From NCBI RefSeq assembly GCF_900100545.1, contig NZ_FNDP01000001.1:535115-599114 (forward strand): 64,000 nt of DNA, written 5' to 3'. How positions within the stretch are numbered: the first letter of the stretch is position 1; each line of letters starts with the position of its first letter. This DNA comes from Pseudobutyrivibrio sp. 49 (lineage in GTDB: Bacteria > Bacillota > Clostridia > Lachnospirales > Lachnospiraceae). Shown here one piece after another: positions 14,980 through 24,396 of this stretch. The notes beneath the pieces were generated by a model. It was not told the origin of the DNA and did not search any database. It saw only the letters and a program-made list of their open reading frames with translations. The position numbers were made by a program, and so were the translations under genes.

Positions 14980-17103
14980 ATGAATCGTTTTGTAGTTAAA
15001 AAGGATGGTGCACTTGAGCCATTTGATGTACAAAAAGTTGTAGAGGCTGTGGGGAAGTCAGCTACACGCGTTCTTGTAAAATTTACTCCTGAGCAGGAGA
15101 AATTTATATGTCAATTTGTTGAGGAGAGAGTGGAGGAGCTTGGCCTTGAGAAGATTGAGATTGCGCAAATGCATAACATTGTTGAGGGTGCTTTGGAGCG
15201 TGTTAATCCAATGGTTGCAAAGAGCTACCGCGATTACCGCAACTATAAGCAGGATTTCGTTCAGATGCTTGATGATGTTTATAAGAAGTCTCAGAACATC
15301 ATGTACATCGGTGACAAGGAGAATTCAAATACTGATTCGGCCCTTGTTTCTACCAAGCGTTCATTGATTTTTAACGAGCTTAATCGTGAGCTTTACAAGA
15401 AATTCTTCCTTACAACAGAAGAAGTTCAGGCTATTCGTGATGGCTATATTTACATTCATGATATGAACGCCAGAAGAGACACAATGAACTGTTGTCTTTT
15501 TGATGTTAAATCTGTTCTTGAAGGTGGCTTTGAGATGGGTAACATTTTCTATAACGAGCCAAAGAGCCTTGATGTTGCCTTTGATGTTATAGGTGATATT
15601 GTTCTTTCAGCTGCCAGCCAACAGTATGGTGGTTTTACTATTCCACAGGCAGATCAGATTCTGGAAAAGTATGCTCAGATTTCTTATGACAAGTATTTAA
15701 AGAAATATCTTGATTTAGGAATCGATAAGACAAAAGCAGAAGAAGTTTCCATGGCTGAGGTTCAGCGCGATATGGAGCAGGGCTTCCAGGGATGGGAGTA
15801 CAAGTTTAATACTGTTGCTTCATCACGTGGCGATTATCCATTTATCACAGTAACAATCGGTCTTGGTACATCCGTATTTGCGAAGATGGCATCAAAAGCA
15901 TGCCTTAAGGTTCGTTCAATCGGACAGGGTAAGCCTGGCTTTAAAAAGCCGGTACTTTTCCCTAAGGTTGTATTCCTTTATGATGAAAATCTTCACGGAC
16001 CTGGTGGTGAGCTTGAGGACGTATTCGAAGCTGGTATCGATTGTTCAAGAAAGACCATGTACCCAGATTGGCTTTCTCTTACTGGTGAGGGTTACATTGC
16101 CAGCATGTATAAAAAATATGGCAAGGTAATATCACCTATGGGATGTAGAGCCTTCCTTTCACCATGGTATGAAAGAGGCGGAATGAAGCCAGCTGATGAT
16201 GAAGATGAGCCAGTCTTTATTGGCCGTTTCAATATCGGTGCAGTTTCACTTCATCTTCCAATGATTCTTGCAAAGGCACGTCAGGAATCTAAGGATTTCT
16301 ACGAAGTACTTGATTATTATTTGGAGATGATTAGAAAGCTTCACATTCGTACATATGCTTATCTTGGAGAGATGCGTGCATCTACAAATCCACTTGCATA
16401 CTGTGAGGGTGGTTTCTACGGTGGACATCTAGGTTTCCACGATAAGATTAAGCCATTATTAAAGGCTGCCACAGCATCCTTTGGTATTACTGCCTTTAAT
16501 GAGCTTCAGGAGCTTTACAATGGCAAATCCCTTGTTGAGGATGGTGAATTTGCTTTAGAGGTACTTAAGCACATTAACGAAAAGGTTAATCAGTTCAAGG
16601 AGGAGGATGGTAATCTTTATGCTATCTACGGTACTCCAGCTGAAAATCTTTGTGGCTTACAGGTAAAGCAGTTTAGAAATAAATATGGCATCGTTGAAAA
16701 TGTTTCTGATAGAGACTATGTTTCAAATTCCTTCCATTGCCATGTGACAGAAGATATCACACCAATTGAAAAGCAGGATAAAGAAGGACGCTTCTGGGAG
16801 CTTTCAAACGGTGGAAAGATTCAGTATGTTCGTTATCCTATTAACTACAACCGTGAGGCTGTAAAGACACTTGTACGTCGTGCTATGCAGAAGGGCTTCT
16901 ATGAGGGTGTTAACCTTTCCCTTTCATATTGCGATGATTGCGGACATGAGGAACTTGAGATGGATGTTTGCCCAGTTTGCGGTAGCAAGAATCTCACAAA
17001 AATTGACCGAATGAATGGATATTTATCTTACTCACGTGTAAAGGGAGATACACGTCTTAACGAGGCGAAAATGGCGGAAATCGCTGATCGTAAATCTATG
17101 TAA
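14980..17103 (+). CDS. nrdD: Anaerobic ribonucleoside-triphosphate reductase, class III
   Basis: NrdD reduces ribonucleoside triphosphates to deoxyribonucleotides using a glycyl radical and works only without oxygen. The 707-residue protein starts at ATG 14980, after a GGAGG site. It has an ATP-cone regulatory domain (about 1-95), the large barrel domain, and a C-terminal zinc site with Cys651, Cys654, Cys664 and Cys667. The glycyl radical site is in RMNGYL at Gly680. Length is typical. The activase gene nrdG follows after 28 bases. NrdR-like repeats upstream suggest control by dNTP/ATP balance. Confidence 0.97.
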   Translation: MNRFVVKKDGALEPFDVQKVVEAVGKSATRVLVKFTPEQEKFICQFVEERVEELGLEKIEIAQMHNIVEGALERVNPMVAKSYRDYRNYKQDFVQMLDDVYKKSQNIMYIGDKENSNTDSALVSTKRSLIFNELNRELYKKFFLTTEEVQAIRDGYIYIHDMNARRDTMNCCLFDVKSVLEGGFEMGNIFYNEPKSLDVAFDVIGDIVLSAASQQYGGFTIPQADQILEKYAQISYDKYLKKYLDLGIDKTKAEEVSMAEVQRDMEQGFQGWEYKFNTVASSRGDYPFITVTIGLGTSVFAKMASKACLKVRSIGQGKPGFKKPVLFPKVVFLYDENLHGPGGELEDVFEAGIDCSRKTMYPDWLSLTGEGYIASMYKKYGKVISPMGCRAFLSPWYERGGMKPADDEDEPVFIGRFNIGAVSLHLPMILAKARQESKDFYEVLDYYLEMIRKLHIRTYAYLGEMRASTNPLAYCEGGFYGGHLGFHDKIKPLLKAATASFGITAFNELQELYNGKSLVEDGEFALEVLKHINEKVNQFKEEDGNLYAIYGTPAENLCGLQVKQFRNKYGIVENVSDRDYVSNSFHCHVTEDITPIEKQDKEGRFWELSNGGKIQYVRYPINYNREAVKTLVRRAMQKGFYEGVNLSLSYCDDCGHEELEMDVCPVCGSKNLTKIDRMNGYLSYSRVKGDTRLNEAKMAEIADRKSM

Positions 17104-17131
17104 GATTTTGTAGACTTGGAGAATAATTGTA

Positions 17132-17623
17132 ATGAATTATCATAATATAACTAAAGATGACATGCTTAATGGCGATGGTCTTAGAGCTGTGCTTTGGGTT
17201 TCGGGCTGTGACCATCATTGCAAGGATTGTCAGAATCCTATTACTTGGGACCCAGAAGGAGGACTGAAATTTGATCAGGCTGCCAAAGATGAATTGTTTG
17301 AAGTACTGTCCAGAGACTATATTTCCGGAATTACATTCAGCGGAGGTGACCCATTGTATCCAGGAAATCGAAAGGAAGTGACGGAGCTTGCCCGGGAAAT
17401 TAGGGAGAGGTTTCCCGGCAAGACCGTCTGGCTCTATACTGGATTCACTTACGAGGAAATTAAGTCTTTGGAAATCATGGAATATGTGGATGTTCTTGTT
17501 GACGGGGAGTTTGAAATTGATAAGATAGATTTACAGGCAAAATGGCGTGGAAGCATCAATCAGCGGGTTATTGATGTTCCTCAGACTAGAAAGCTAGATC
17601 AGATTGTTTTGCATGTAGATTAG
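17132..17623 (+). CDS. nrdG: Anaerobic ribonucleotide reductase activase, radical SAM
   Basis: NrdG is the radical-SAM enzyme that installs the glycyl radical in NrdD. The 163-residue protein carries the CX3CX2C iron-sulfur motif at Cys26, Cys30 and Cys33 (SGCDHHCKDC) and the SAM-binding TFSGGDPL segment. Length is typical for the short activases. It lies directly downstream of nrdD and is almost certainly in the same transcript. dut follows after 21 bases, extending the DNA-precursor theme. Confidence 0.95.
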   Translation: MNYHNITKDDMLNGDGLRAVLWVSGCDHHCKDCQNPITWDPEGGLKFDQAAKDELFEVLSRDYISGITFSGGDPLYPGNRKEVTELAREIRERFPGKTVWLYTGFTYEEIKSLEIMEYVDVLVDGEFEIDKIDLQAKWRGSINQRVIDVPQTRKLDQIVLHVD

Positions 17624-17644
17624 ACTAAGGGAGATTATTATTTT

Positions 17645-18082
17645 ATGAATATTAATATTACAAAGCTTACCGACTCTGCAAAGCTTCCAGAGAGAGGTTC
17701 AGAGTATGCTGCAGGCTATGATTTGTTTGCAGACGTTACAGAAGAGGTAAAGATTGCACCACACGAGACCAAGATGATTGGTACAGGACTTGCAATGGAG
17801 ATTCCAGTTGGTTATTTTGGCGGTGTTTTTGCCCGAAGCGGACTTTCTGCAAAAGAAGGTCTTCGTCCTGCAAACTGTGTAGGTGTAGTTGATTCAGATT
17901 ACAGGGGAGAAGTTAAGGTTGCTCTTCACAATGATGGAGAGGTTGAGAGGGTTATTACACCAGCAGAAAAGATTGCTCAGCTTGTAGTAGTGCCTTTCCT
18001 TTCAGTAGAATTTTCTGAAGTATCAGAGCTTTCAGATACAGCTCGTGGAGCTGGTGGTTTTGGTTCTACCGGAAAACACTAA
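17645..18082 (+). CDS. dut: dUTP diphosphatase
   Basis: This trimeric dUTPase cleaves dUTP to dUMP, keeping uracil out of DNA and feeding thymidylate synthesis. The 145-residue protein shows the five conserved motifs in order: AGYDLFA, ARSGLSAKEG, GVVDSDYRGE, a KIAQLVV segment, and the C-terminal RGAGGFGSTG that closes over the nucleotide. It follows nrdG by 21 bases, so nrdD, nrdG and dut form a deoxynucleotide operon. A modest hairpin follows it. Confidence 0.97.
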   Translation: MNINITKLTDSAKLPERGSEYAAGYDLFADVTEEVKIAPHETKMIGTGLAMEIPVGYFGGVFARSGLSAKEGLRPANCVGVVDSDYRGEVKVALHNDGEVERVITPAEKIAQLVVVPFLSVEFSEVSELSDTARGAGGFGSTGKH

Positions 18083-18095
18083 ATTGATATTAACT

Positions 18096-18121
18096 GGCGC
18101 CTGGAAATCCAGACGCCTTTT
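18096..18121 (+). terminator. Weak terminator after dut
   Basis: GGCGCCTGGA (18096-18105) pairs with TCCAGACGCC (18108-18117) with one mismatch, followed by only TTTT. The short T-run suggests partial readthrough into the topoisomerase genes. A TAGACGTTT repeat occurs twice just after it. Confidence 0.45.
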
Positions 18122-18170
18122 AGACGTTTTATAGACGTTTATAATTATTTTTTTGAAAGAGAGAATTTTT

Positions 18171-20096
18171 ATGGCAAAAAAAGTTACCTATGATGAAAGC
18201 AGTATATCTGTTTTAGAGGGACTTGAGGCTGTTAGAAAGCGTCCGGGTATGTACATCGGTTCTACCTCACGCAAAGGTCTCAATCATCTTATATACGAAA
18301 TCGTAGACAACTCAGTTGATGAGCATCTTGCAGGAGAGTGTGACACTATTTATGTTACTCTCGAAAAGGATGGCAGCTGTACAGTTGAAGATAATGGTCG
18401 TGGTATTCCTGTTGGTATGCACGCTAAGGGTGTTCCAGCAGCACGTCTTGTATTCTCTACCCTTCATGCTGGTGGAAAGTTTGATGACAGTGTTTACAAA
18501 ACATCTGGTGGTTTGCATGGTGTAGGTTCTTCAGTTGTAAATGCTTTATCTGAATATATGGTTGTTGATATTTCCCGCGAGGGCTTTGTTCACCATGACA
18601 GATATGAGAGAGGTGTTCCTACAGAAAAGCTTGTAGACGGACTTCTTCCTAAGGTTTCAAAGACAAACAAGCACGGAACAAAAATCAATTTCCTTCCAGA
18701 TGCAGAAATATTTGAAAAGACATATTTTAAGGAGGATGAGGTAAAGTCACGTCTTCACGAGACTGCTTATCTTAATCCAGGTCTCACTATCAACTATGCA
18801 GATTTACGTGGTGAGACACCAGAATATATTACATATCATGAGCCTGAGGGAATCATGGGATTTGTTAAGGAAATTAACAAATCAGCAGAGACTCTTCACG
18901 ATGTTGTTTACTTCAAAGGTAAATGCGATGATGTAGAGCTTGAGGTGGCCTTCCAGTACTGCAACGAATTCAAGGAGAATATTCTCGGCTTCTGTAACAA
19001 CATTTACAACTCTGAGGGTGGTACACACATTACAGGATTTAAAACTGTACTTACTACAGTAATTAATAACTATGCTCGTGAGCTTGGTATTCTCAAAGAT
19101 AAGGATGCCAACTTTACTGGTGCAGACGTTAGAAATGGTATCACAGCAATTGTCAGTATTAAGCATCCTGATCCACGTTTTGAAGGACAGACTAAGACAA
19201 AGCTTGATAACCCAGATGCATCTAAGGCTACTCAGAAAGTATGCCAGGATGAATTCGTTTTATTCTTTGATAGAAACTTAGAGACTTTAAAGGCAATCAT
19301 TTCCTGTGCAGAGAAGAGTGCCAAGATTCGTAAATCCGAAGAGAAAGCAAAGACTAATCTTCTTACAAAGCAGAAGTTCTCCTTTGATCAGAATGGAAAG
19401 CTCGCTAACTGCGAATCCCGTGAAGCAGATAAATGCGAAATCTTTATCGTAGAGGGAGATTCCGCTGGTGGTTCAGCAAAGAAAGCACGTAATCGTATGT
19501 ATCAGGCAATCATGCCTATCAGAGGTAAGATTCTTAACGTTGAAAAAGCATCAATGGACAAGGTTCTTGCCAATGCGGAAATTAAGACTCTAATTAATGC
19601 TTTTGGCTGTGGTTTTTCAGAAGGCTACGGTAATGACTTTGATATTACAAAGCTTCGTTACAACAAAATTGTTATTATGGCAGATGCCGACGTGGATGGT
19701 GCTCATATCAGTACACTTCTTCTGACATTCTTCTACAGATTTATGCCAGAGCTTATTAGAGAAGGCCATGTTTATATTGCAATGCCACCTCTTTACAAGG
19801 CAATCCCATCAAAGGGAGAAGAGGAATATCTTTATGATGATGTTGCTCTTGAAAAATATCGTAAAAAGATGGAAGGAAAATCCTTTACTCTTCAGCGATA
19901 CAAGGGTCTTGGTGAGATGGATGCTGAGCAGCTTTGGGAGACTACACTTGATCCAGAACGTCGTAAGCTTAAGCTTGTAGAAATTGAGGACGGTCTTATG
20001 GCTTCAGAAGTTACAGAGCTTCTTATGGGTAGTGATGTTGCTCCTCGTAAGCAGTTTATTTATAAGCATGCAAAGGAAGCTGAGCTGGATGTTTAA
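18171..20096 (+). CDS. parE: DNA topoisomerase IV / gyrase-type subunit B
   Basis: This is the ATPase subunit of a type IIA topoisomerase. The 641-residue protein has the GHKL ATPase motifs VDNSVDE, DNGRGIP and GGLHGVG, the transducer domain, and the TOPRIM motifs EGDSAGG and DADVDGAHI. The ATG at 18171 follows GAAAGAGAG; an upstream in-frame TTG at 18153 is less likely. The partner A subunit lies 33 bases downstream. The pair is called topoisomerase IV because the A subunit lacks the GyrA box; sequence alone does not exclude a second gyrase. Confidence 0.85.
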   Translation: MAKKVTYDESSISVLEGLEAVRKRPGMYIGSTSRKGLNHLIYEIVDNSVDEHLAGECDTIYVTLEKDGSCTVEDNGRGIPVGMHAKGVPAARLVFSTLHAGGKFDDSVYKTSGGLHGVGSSVVNALSEYMVVDISREGFVHHDRYERGVPTEKLVDGLLPKVSKTNKHGTKINFLPDAEIFEKTYFKEDEVKSRLHETAYLNPGLTINYADLRGETPEYITYHEPEGIMGFVKEINKSAETLHDVVYFKGKCDDVELEVAFQYCNEFKENILGFCNNIYNSEGGTHITGFKTVLTTVINNYARELGILKDKDANFTGADVRNGITAIVSIKHPDPRFEGQTKTKLDNPDASKATQKVCQDEFVLFFDRNLETLKAIISCAEKSAKIRKSEEKAKTNLLTKQKFSFDQNGKLANCESREADKCEIFIVEGDSAGGSAKKARNRMYQAIMPIRGKILNVEKASMDKVLANAEIKTLINAFGCGFSEGYGNDFDITKLRYNKIVIMADADVDGAHISTLLLTFFYRFMPELIREGHVYIAMPPLYKAIPSKGEEEYLYDDVALEKYRKKMEGKSFTLQRYKGLGEMDAEQLWETTLDPERRKLKLVEIEDGLMASEVTELLMGSDVAPRKQFIYKHAKEAELDV

Positions 20097-20129
20097 TTCC
20101 GGTAATTGATTTGAAAGGATATATTATTA

Positions 20130-22370
20130 ATGGCACAAGAAATTATTAGAACTGAATATTCAGAGATAATGCAAAAATCCTTCATTGACTATTCCATGTC
20201 TGTAATACTTGCTCGTGCAGTACCAGATGTTAGAGATGGTCTCAAGCCTGTACAGCGTCGTACACTTTACGATATGTATGAGTTGAAGGTTGATTATAAT
20301 AAACCCTACAAAAAATCTGCCCGTATCGTTGGTGATACAATGGGTAAATATCATCCACATGGTGATAGCTCCATTTACGAAGCTTTGGTTGTAATGAGCC
20401 AGGACTTCAAAAAGAGCCTTCCTCTTGTGGATGGTCATGGTAACTTTGGTTCAATCGAAGGTGATGGAGCCGCTGCCATGCGATACACAGAGGCACGTTT
20501 GGCAAAGGTTGCTCAGGAAGTATATCTTGGCGACCTTGATAAAAACGTTGTAGATTTCATTCCTAACTACGATGAGACAGAAAAGGAGCCAGAAGTACTT
20601 CCAGTACGTGTTCCAAATCTTCTTATCAATGGTTCAGATGGTATCGCTGTAGGTATGGTTACATCTATCCCTCAACACAATCTTGGTGAGGTTGTTGATG
20701 GTGTAATTGCTTACATGAAGAATCCAGATATTAGCACTGCTGAAATGATGGAGATTATTCCAGGTCCAGATTTTCCAACAGGTGGTATCGTTACAAATAA
20801 AGATGATTTGCTGGAAATCTATTCTACCGGTGTAGGTAAAATTAAAATTCGTGGAAAAGCCGAAATCGAAAAGATTAAGGGTGGTAAAGAGCAAATTGTT
20901 ATCACTGAAATCCCTTATCCTATGATTGGCGCTAATATCGGTAAGTTCTTAAATGATATCTGTAGTCTTGTAGAGACAAAAAAGACTAATGATATTGCAG
21001 ATATTTCAAACCAGTCTAAGGGCGAGCAGATGAGAATCGTTATCGAGCTCAGAAAAGGTGCTGATGCCCAGAATGTACTCAATCTTCTTTATAAGAAGAC
21101 TCGTCTTGAGGATACCTTTGGTGTAAATATGCTTGCGGTTGCTGATGGTAAGCCTGAGACTCTTGGAATTGTTCCAATTATCAAGCATCACGTTGATTTC
21201 CAGTATGAGCTTTGTACTAGAAAGTACACACATCTCCTCGGAAAAGAGCAGGAGAAAAAAGAGATTCAGGAAGGTCTTATAAAGGCATGCGATGTAATCG
21301 ATTTGATTATCGAGATTCTTCGTGGCTCAAAGGATGTTAAGCAGGCAAAGGCCTGTCTCGTAGATGGAATTACTGCTGGAATCAAGTTTAAGTCACAGAA
21401 GTCTAAAGCAGATGCAGAGCAGCTTCATTTCACAGAGAAGCAAGCTCAGGCAATTCTTGATATGAGACTTCATCGCTTAATTGGCTTGGAAATCGAAGCT
21501 TTACGTGGCGATTATGCTGAGACAATGGATAAGATTGCCAGATACACAAAGATTCTTGGTTCTCGTGCTGAGATGGCAAAGGTAATCATCAAAGATCTTC
21601 AGGCAATCAGAAAAGAATATGCAAAAGATCGTCGTACAGTTATCGATAATGTAGAGGAAGCTGTTGTAGAAGAGAAGCCTATTGAGGTTATCGATGTGGC
21701 TGTTCTTATCGACAGATTCGCATATGCCCGTGTGGTAGATATGCCTACCTTTGAAAGAAATAAAGAGGCTGCAGAAATCGAGTCAAAGAAGATTGTATTC
21801 TGTAAAAACATAGATAAGATTTGTCTGTTTACAGAAAAGGGAGACATGCATGCAATAAAAGTTTTAAGTCTCCCATTCGGTAAATTTAGAGATAAGGGTC
21901 AGCCTATTGATACCGCTGAAAAGGGTTCAAAGATTGACCTTACCAAAGAGAATCTTATATTCGCTGATTCAATGGAAAATATTATTAAGAATAAGCTTAT
22001 CTTTGGTACAAAGCAGGCAATGATTAAGCTTGTTGATGGTAGCGAATTTGATGTTTCCAGAAAAACAATTGCTGCCACAAAATTAAATGACAAGGATGAA
22101 GTAATCTGCGTTAAAATTATTAATCCTGGTGATACAGTTGTTATGCAGTCGGCAAAAGATATGTTCTTAAGAATTGAGGGAGATACAATTCCAGAGAAGA
22201 AAAAGACTGCTGCGGGAGTTAGAGGAATTAAGCTTGCAAAGGGTGATGAGCTTACAAATATCTACGTGCTTTCAGAAGGTGATTCACTAGAAGTAAAAGT
22301 AAAAGATAAAGCTGTTGCCCTCAACCGACTTCATATAGGAAGCCGTGATACTAAAGGAGTTAAGAAGTGA
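20130..22370 (+). CDS. parC: DNA topoisomerase IV subunit A type protein
   Basis: This is the DNA-cleaving subunit paired with the upstream ATPase subunit. In the 746-residue protein the active-site tyrosine is Tyr119 (AMRYTEARL). The quinolone-resistance region reads HPHGDSSIYEA with Ser80 and Glu84, the usual susceptible residues. The winged-helix and tower domains are followed by a short C-terminal beta-propeller. No GyrA box (QRRGGKG type) is visible in it, so decatenation or relaxation rather than supercoiling is expected. The stop overlaps the HAD gene start by 4 bases. Confidence 0.85.
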   Translation: MAQEIIRTEYSEIMQKSFIDYSMSVILARAVPDVRDGLKPVQRRTLYDMYELKVDYNKPYKKSARIVGDTMGKYHPHGDSSIYEALVVMSQDFKKSLPLVDGHGNFGSIEGDGAAAMRYTEARLAKVAQEVYLGDLDKNVVDFIPNYDETEKEPEVLPVRVPNLLINGSDGIAVGMVTSIPQHNLGEVVDGVIAYMKNPDISTAEMMEIIPGPDFPTGGIVTNKDDLLEIYSTGVGKIKIRGKAEIEKIKGGKEQIVITEIPYPMIGANIGKFLNDICSLVETKKTNDIADISNQSKGEQMRIVIELRKGADAQNVLNLLYKKTRLEDTFGVNMLAVADGKPETLGIVPIIKHHVDFQYELCTRKYTHLLGKEQEKKEIQEGLIKACDVIDLIIEILRGSKDVKQAKACLVDGITAGIKFKSQKSKADAEQLHFTEKQAQAILDMRLHRLIGLEIEALRGDYAETMDKIARYTKILGSRAEMAKVIIKDLQAIRKEYAKDRRTVIDNVEEAVVEEKPIEVIDVAVLIDRFAYARVVDMPTFERNKEAAEIESKKIVFCKNIDKICLFTEKGDMHAIKVLSLPFGKFRDKGQPIDTAEKGSKIDLTKENLIFADSMENIIKNKLIFGTKQAMIKLVDGSEFDVSRKTIAATKLNDKDEVICVKIINPGDTVVMQSAKDMFLRIEGDTIPEKKKTAAGVRGIKLAKGDELTNIYVLSEGDSLEVKVKDKAVALNRLHIGSRDTKGVKK

Positions 22371-23020
22371 TAAAAAACATTTATTTTGACTTGGATGGTA
22401 CATTAATCGATTCTGCTCCAAGTATCATAGAAGGTCTTAAAATTACACTTACTAAGTATGGATATGATATCCCAGATTATGCAACACTTCGTAAATGCGT
22501 AGGACCTCCTTTTACATATTCGTTTCCTAATTATCTAGGTGTTAGAGATGAGGATTTTAAAGAGGCTGTGGCTACATACAGACATTACTATGATGCTGAA
22601 AATGGATGTTTAAATGTTGAGGCCTTTGAAGGTGTGGAGGGTCTGCTTGATGCACTTGTAAAAAGAGGCTACTGTCTATTGGTATGTACCTCTAAGCCTG
22701 AACCTACTGCACGAAAGATCCTTGAATATTTAGGAATAGATAAATATTTCACTGATATTTGCGGTGCCACAATGGATGCAAAGATTAATACAAAAGAGCA
22801 GGTTATTAATCTTTGTTTCAGCAGATCCCCTTGGCATCAAAAGGAAGAGACTATACTTATTGGAGATACCAAATTTGACGTAGATGGAGCAAAGGCTGCT
22901 GGCATTGATTGCATTGGAGTTTCCTGGGGATTTGGTTCTACTGAAGAAATGCTGGAGCATGGCGCTTTAGAGGTCTTTGATTTTCCAAGTGAGGTGTTAG
23001 ATTACATTGAATCAAATTAA
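22367..23020 (+). CDS. HAD-family hydrolase, phosphoglycolate phosphatase-like
   Basis: This 217-residue cytoplasmic phosphatase belongs to the haloacid dehalogenase superfamily, Gph/PpaX-like. Motif I is FDLDGTLIDS with nucleophile Asp8 and Asp10. The cap domain follows, then a CTSKP motif II region and GDTKFDVDGA motif IV. The substrate is unknown; relatives act on phosphoglycolate or pyrophosphate. Translation starts at GTG within the parC stop (4-base overlap), suggesting coupling. It overlaps the CPBP gene by 14 bases. Confidence 0.88.
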   Translation: MIKNIYFDLDGTLIDSAPSIIEGLKITLTKYGYDIPDYATLRKCVGPPFTYSFPNYLGVRDEDFKEAVATYRHYYDAENGCLNVEAFEGVEGLLDALVKRGYCLLVCTSKPEPTARKILEYLGIDKYFTDICGATMDAKINTKEQVINLCFSRSPWHQKEETILIGDTKFDVDGAKAAGIDCIGVSWGFGSTEEMLEHGALEVFDFPSEVLDYIESN

Positions 23021-23645
23021 GACTAATCGAGTAATTCAAATAATTTATCCATTGTTGGTATATTTTATTGTCTATCAGCTTGGTAGTTCTTTATTGATGG
23101 ATTTATATGCTGCAAATATAGGCAGGCTTATATGCCTGCTTATTGCAGCATTATTTTGTTTGGTACCAATGTGGATAATATATAAGGGCTCCCCTAAGAT
23201 AATACCTACAAAACTAGATAAAAACGAAATAATTAAAAGCTTAATATGGGTGATTTTTGTAATTGCTGTTGGTGTTTTATCAAATATTGTTCTTACACAT
23301 AGCGGACTTATACAGCGCTCCACAAATTTTTCAAAGGCAAGTAGTACACTTTCAGATGGTGGATTGTGGCTAAAGCTTATTTGTAATGCTCTTGTAATTC
23401 CTATTTTAGAGGAACAATTAATGCGTGGAATTATAGCAGGACAGTTGTGTTTATGGTACGGGCCTATACAAGCTGTTGTTTTATCTACAATTTGTTTTGG
23501 AATTATACATAATAATATAGTACAATTCATATATGCAGTGATTGTTGGTATAGCACTTGGAGCCATGTATGTTAAAAACAAAAGACTTTGGATGTGTTTT
23601 TTAGCTCATGGCCTAATCAATCTTATTGCAATATTATTTAGCTAA
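23007..23645 (+). CDS. CPBP-family intramembrane glutamic endopeptidase
   Basis: This 212-residue membrane protein belongs to the CPBP (Abi/CaaX protease) family. Motif 1 is EEQLMR at 135-140, motif 2 has His168 in FGIIHN, and motif 3 has His201 and Asn205 in HGLIN. About six hydrophobic segments are present. Family members include CAAX prenyl proteases and bacteriocin-immunity proteins; the role here is unknown. The start is a TTG preceded by GAGGTG, overlapping the HAD gene by 14 bases. A later start would remove the first membrane segment. Confidence 0.82.
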   Translation: MNQIKTNRVIQIIYPLLVYFIVYQLGSSLLMDLYAANIGRLICLLIAALFCLVPMWIIYKGSPKIIPTKLDKNEIIKSLIWVIFVIAVGVLSNIVLTHSGLIQRSTNFSKASSTLSDGGLWLKLICNALVIPILEEQLMRGIIAGQLCLWYGPIQAVVLSTICFGIIHNNIVQFIYAVIVGIALGAMYVKNKRLWMCFLAHGLINLIAILFS

Positions 23646-23661
23646 CTAGAGGAGGGTAATA

Positions 23662-24387
23662 ATGACTAAGAACAGTGAAGAAATTAAGGATTCAAAGGTG
23701 GCATTGGTTGCGCACATTGTTGCATCTCTTATTTATCTTGCATTAGGAATATGCCTTTTGGTTTTGGATGCTGAGTTTATTTCAAAAATGGTTTATTCAT
23801 TTTCCGTTTTAGCAGTAGGCATACTTTTTATTTGTTTTGGAGCATGGTACATGATTAAATTCTTCTTTAATCATGAATTTATAAAAATTTCCAACTATGG
23901 ATTTACCATGGGAGTTATTTTAGTTATTATTGGCGCTGTTTTTATTTTCCAGGCCAATACTATTTCAACTTTTATTGATGCATTGGTTTGCTTAATAGGC
24001 GTGATTCTAGGAGCAGTAATGCTTCAACAATCTTTTGCTTTATTCCATATTCAAAGAGGGGTTTGGTTCATAAGCCTTATTTTCGGAATAGCAAGTATAG
24101 CAGCTAGTATCTATTTCCTTTTTGTTCCACAGAAGTTTTTTGAAAGAAATGTAATTACTTGCTCATATTTGATTGCCGTTGGTGCTTTATCTTTATTCTC
24201 ATTGCTTCTTATGGCAATTGGATTACATGATCATAAAAAGGATGCTAATCGCAATTACAATCGTAATCTAGAGGATGCTCCAGGTAAGTCATCGCTTGAT
24301 GATTCGATTTTTGAAGAGGAGCCTCAGGAAGATTACTTTGACGATATTTACACTGACACAAACTCAGACTCATTATTTGAGGAATAA
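23662..24387 (+). CDS. DUF308/HdeD-like multispanning membrane protein
   Basis: The 241-residue protein has six or seven hydrophobic segments in the first 190 residues with the Gly-rich repeats typical of DUF308 (HdeD-like) proteins, for example LALGICLLVL and GVILVIIGAVFIF. The last 50 residues are charged and strongly acidic, ending in runs of Asp and Glu, and probably face the cytoplasm. The function of this family in Gram-positive bacteria is not known. It follows the CPBP gene after 16 bases with an AGGAGGG site and precedes the hydrolase-like gene by 9 bases. Confidence 0.65.
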   Translation: MTKNSEEIKDSKVALVAHIVASLIYLALGICLLVLDAEFISKMVYSFSVLAVGILFICFGAWYMIKFFFNHEFIKISNYGFTMGVILVIIGAVFIFQANTISTFIDALVCLIGVILGAVMLQQSFALFHIQRGVWFISLIFGIASIAASIYFLFVPQKFFERNVITCSYLIAVGALSLFSLLLMAIGLHDHKKDANRNYNRNLEDAPGKSSLDDSIFEEEPQEDYFDDIYTDTNSDSLFEE

Positions 24388-24396
24388 TTTATAACT

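Noticed and set aside
18118-18142. TAGACGTTT direct repeat as a CRISPR or operator array
   Set aside because: Only two short copies, adjacent to a weak terminator, without spacers.
23075-23581. 168-codon open frame on the minus strand opposite the CPBP gene
   Set aside because: The plus-strand frame has all three CPBP motifs; the antisense frame has none of any family.
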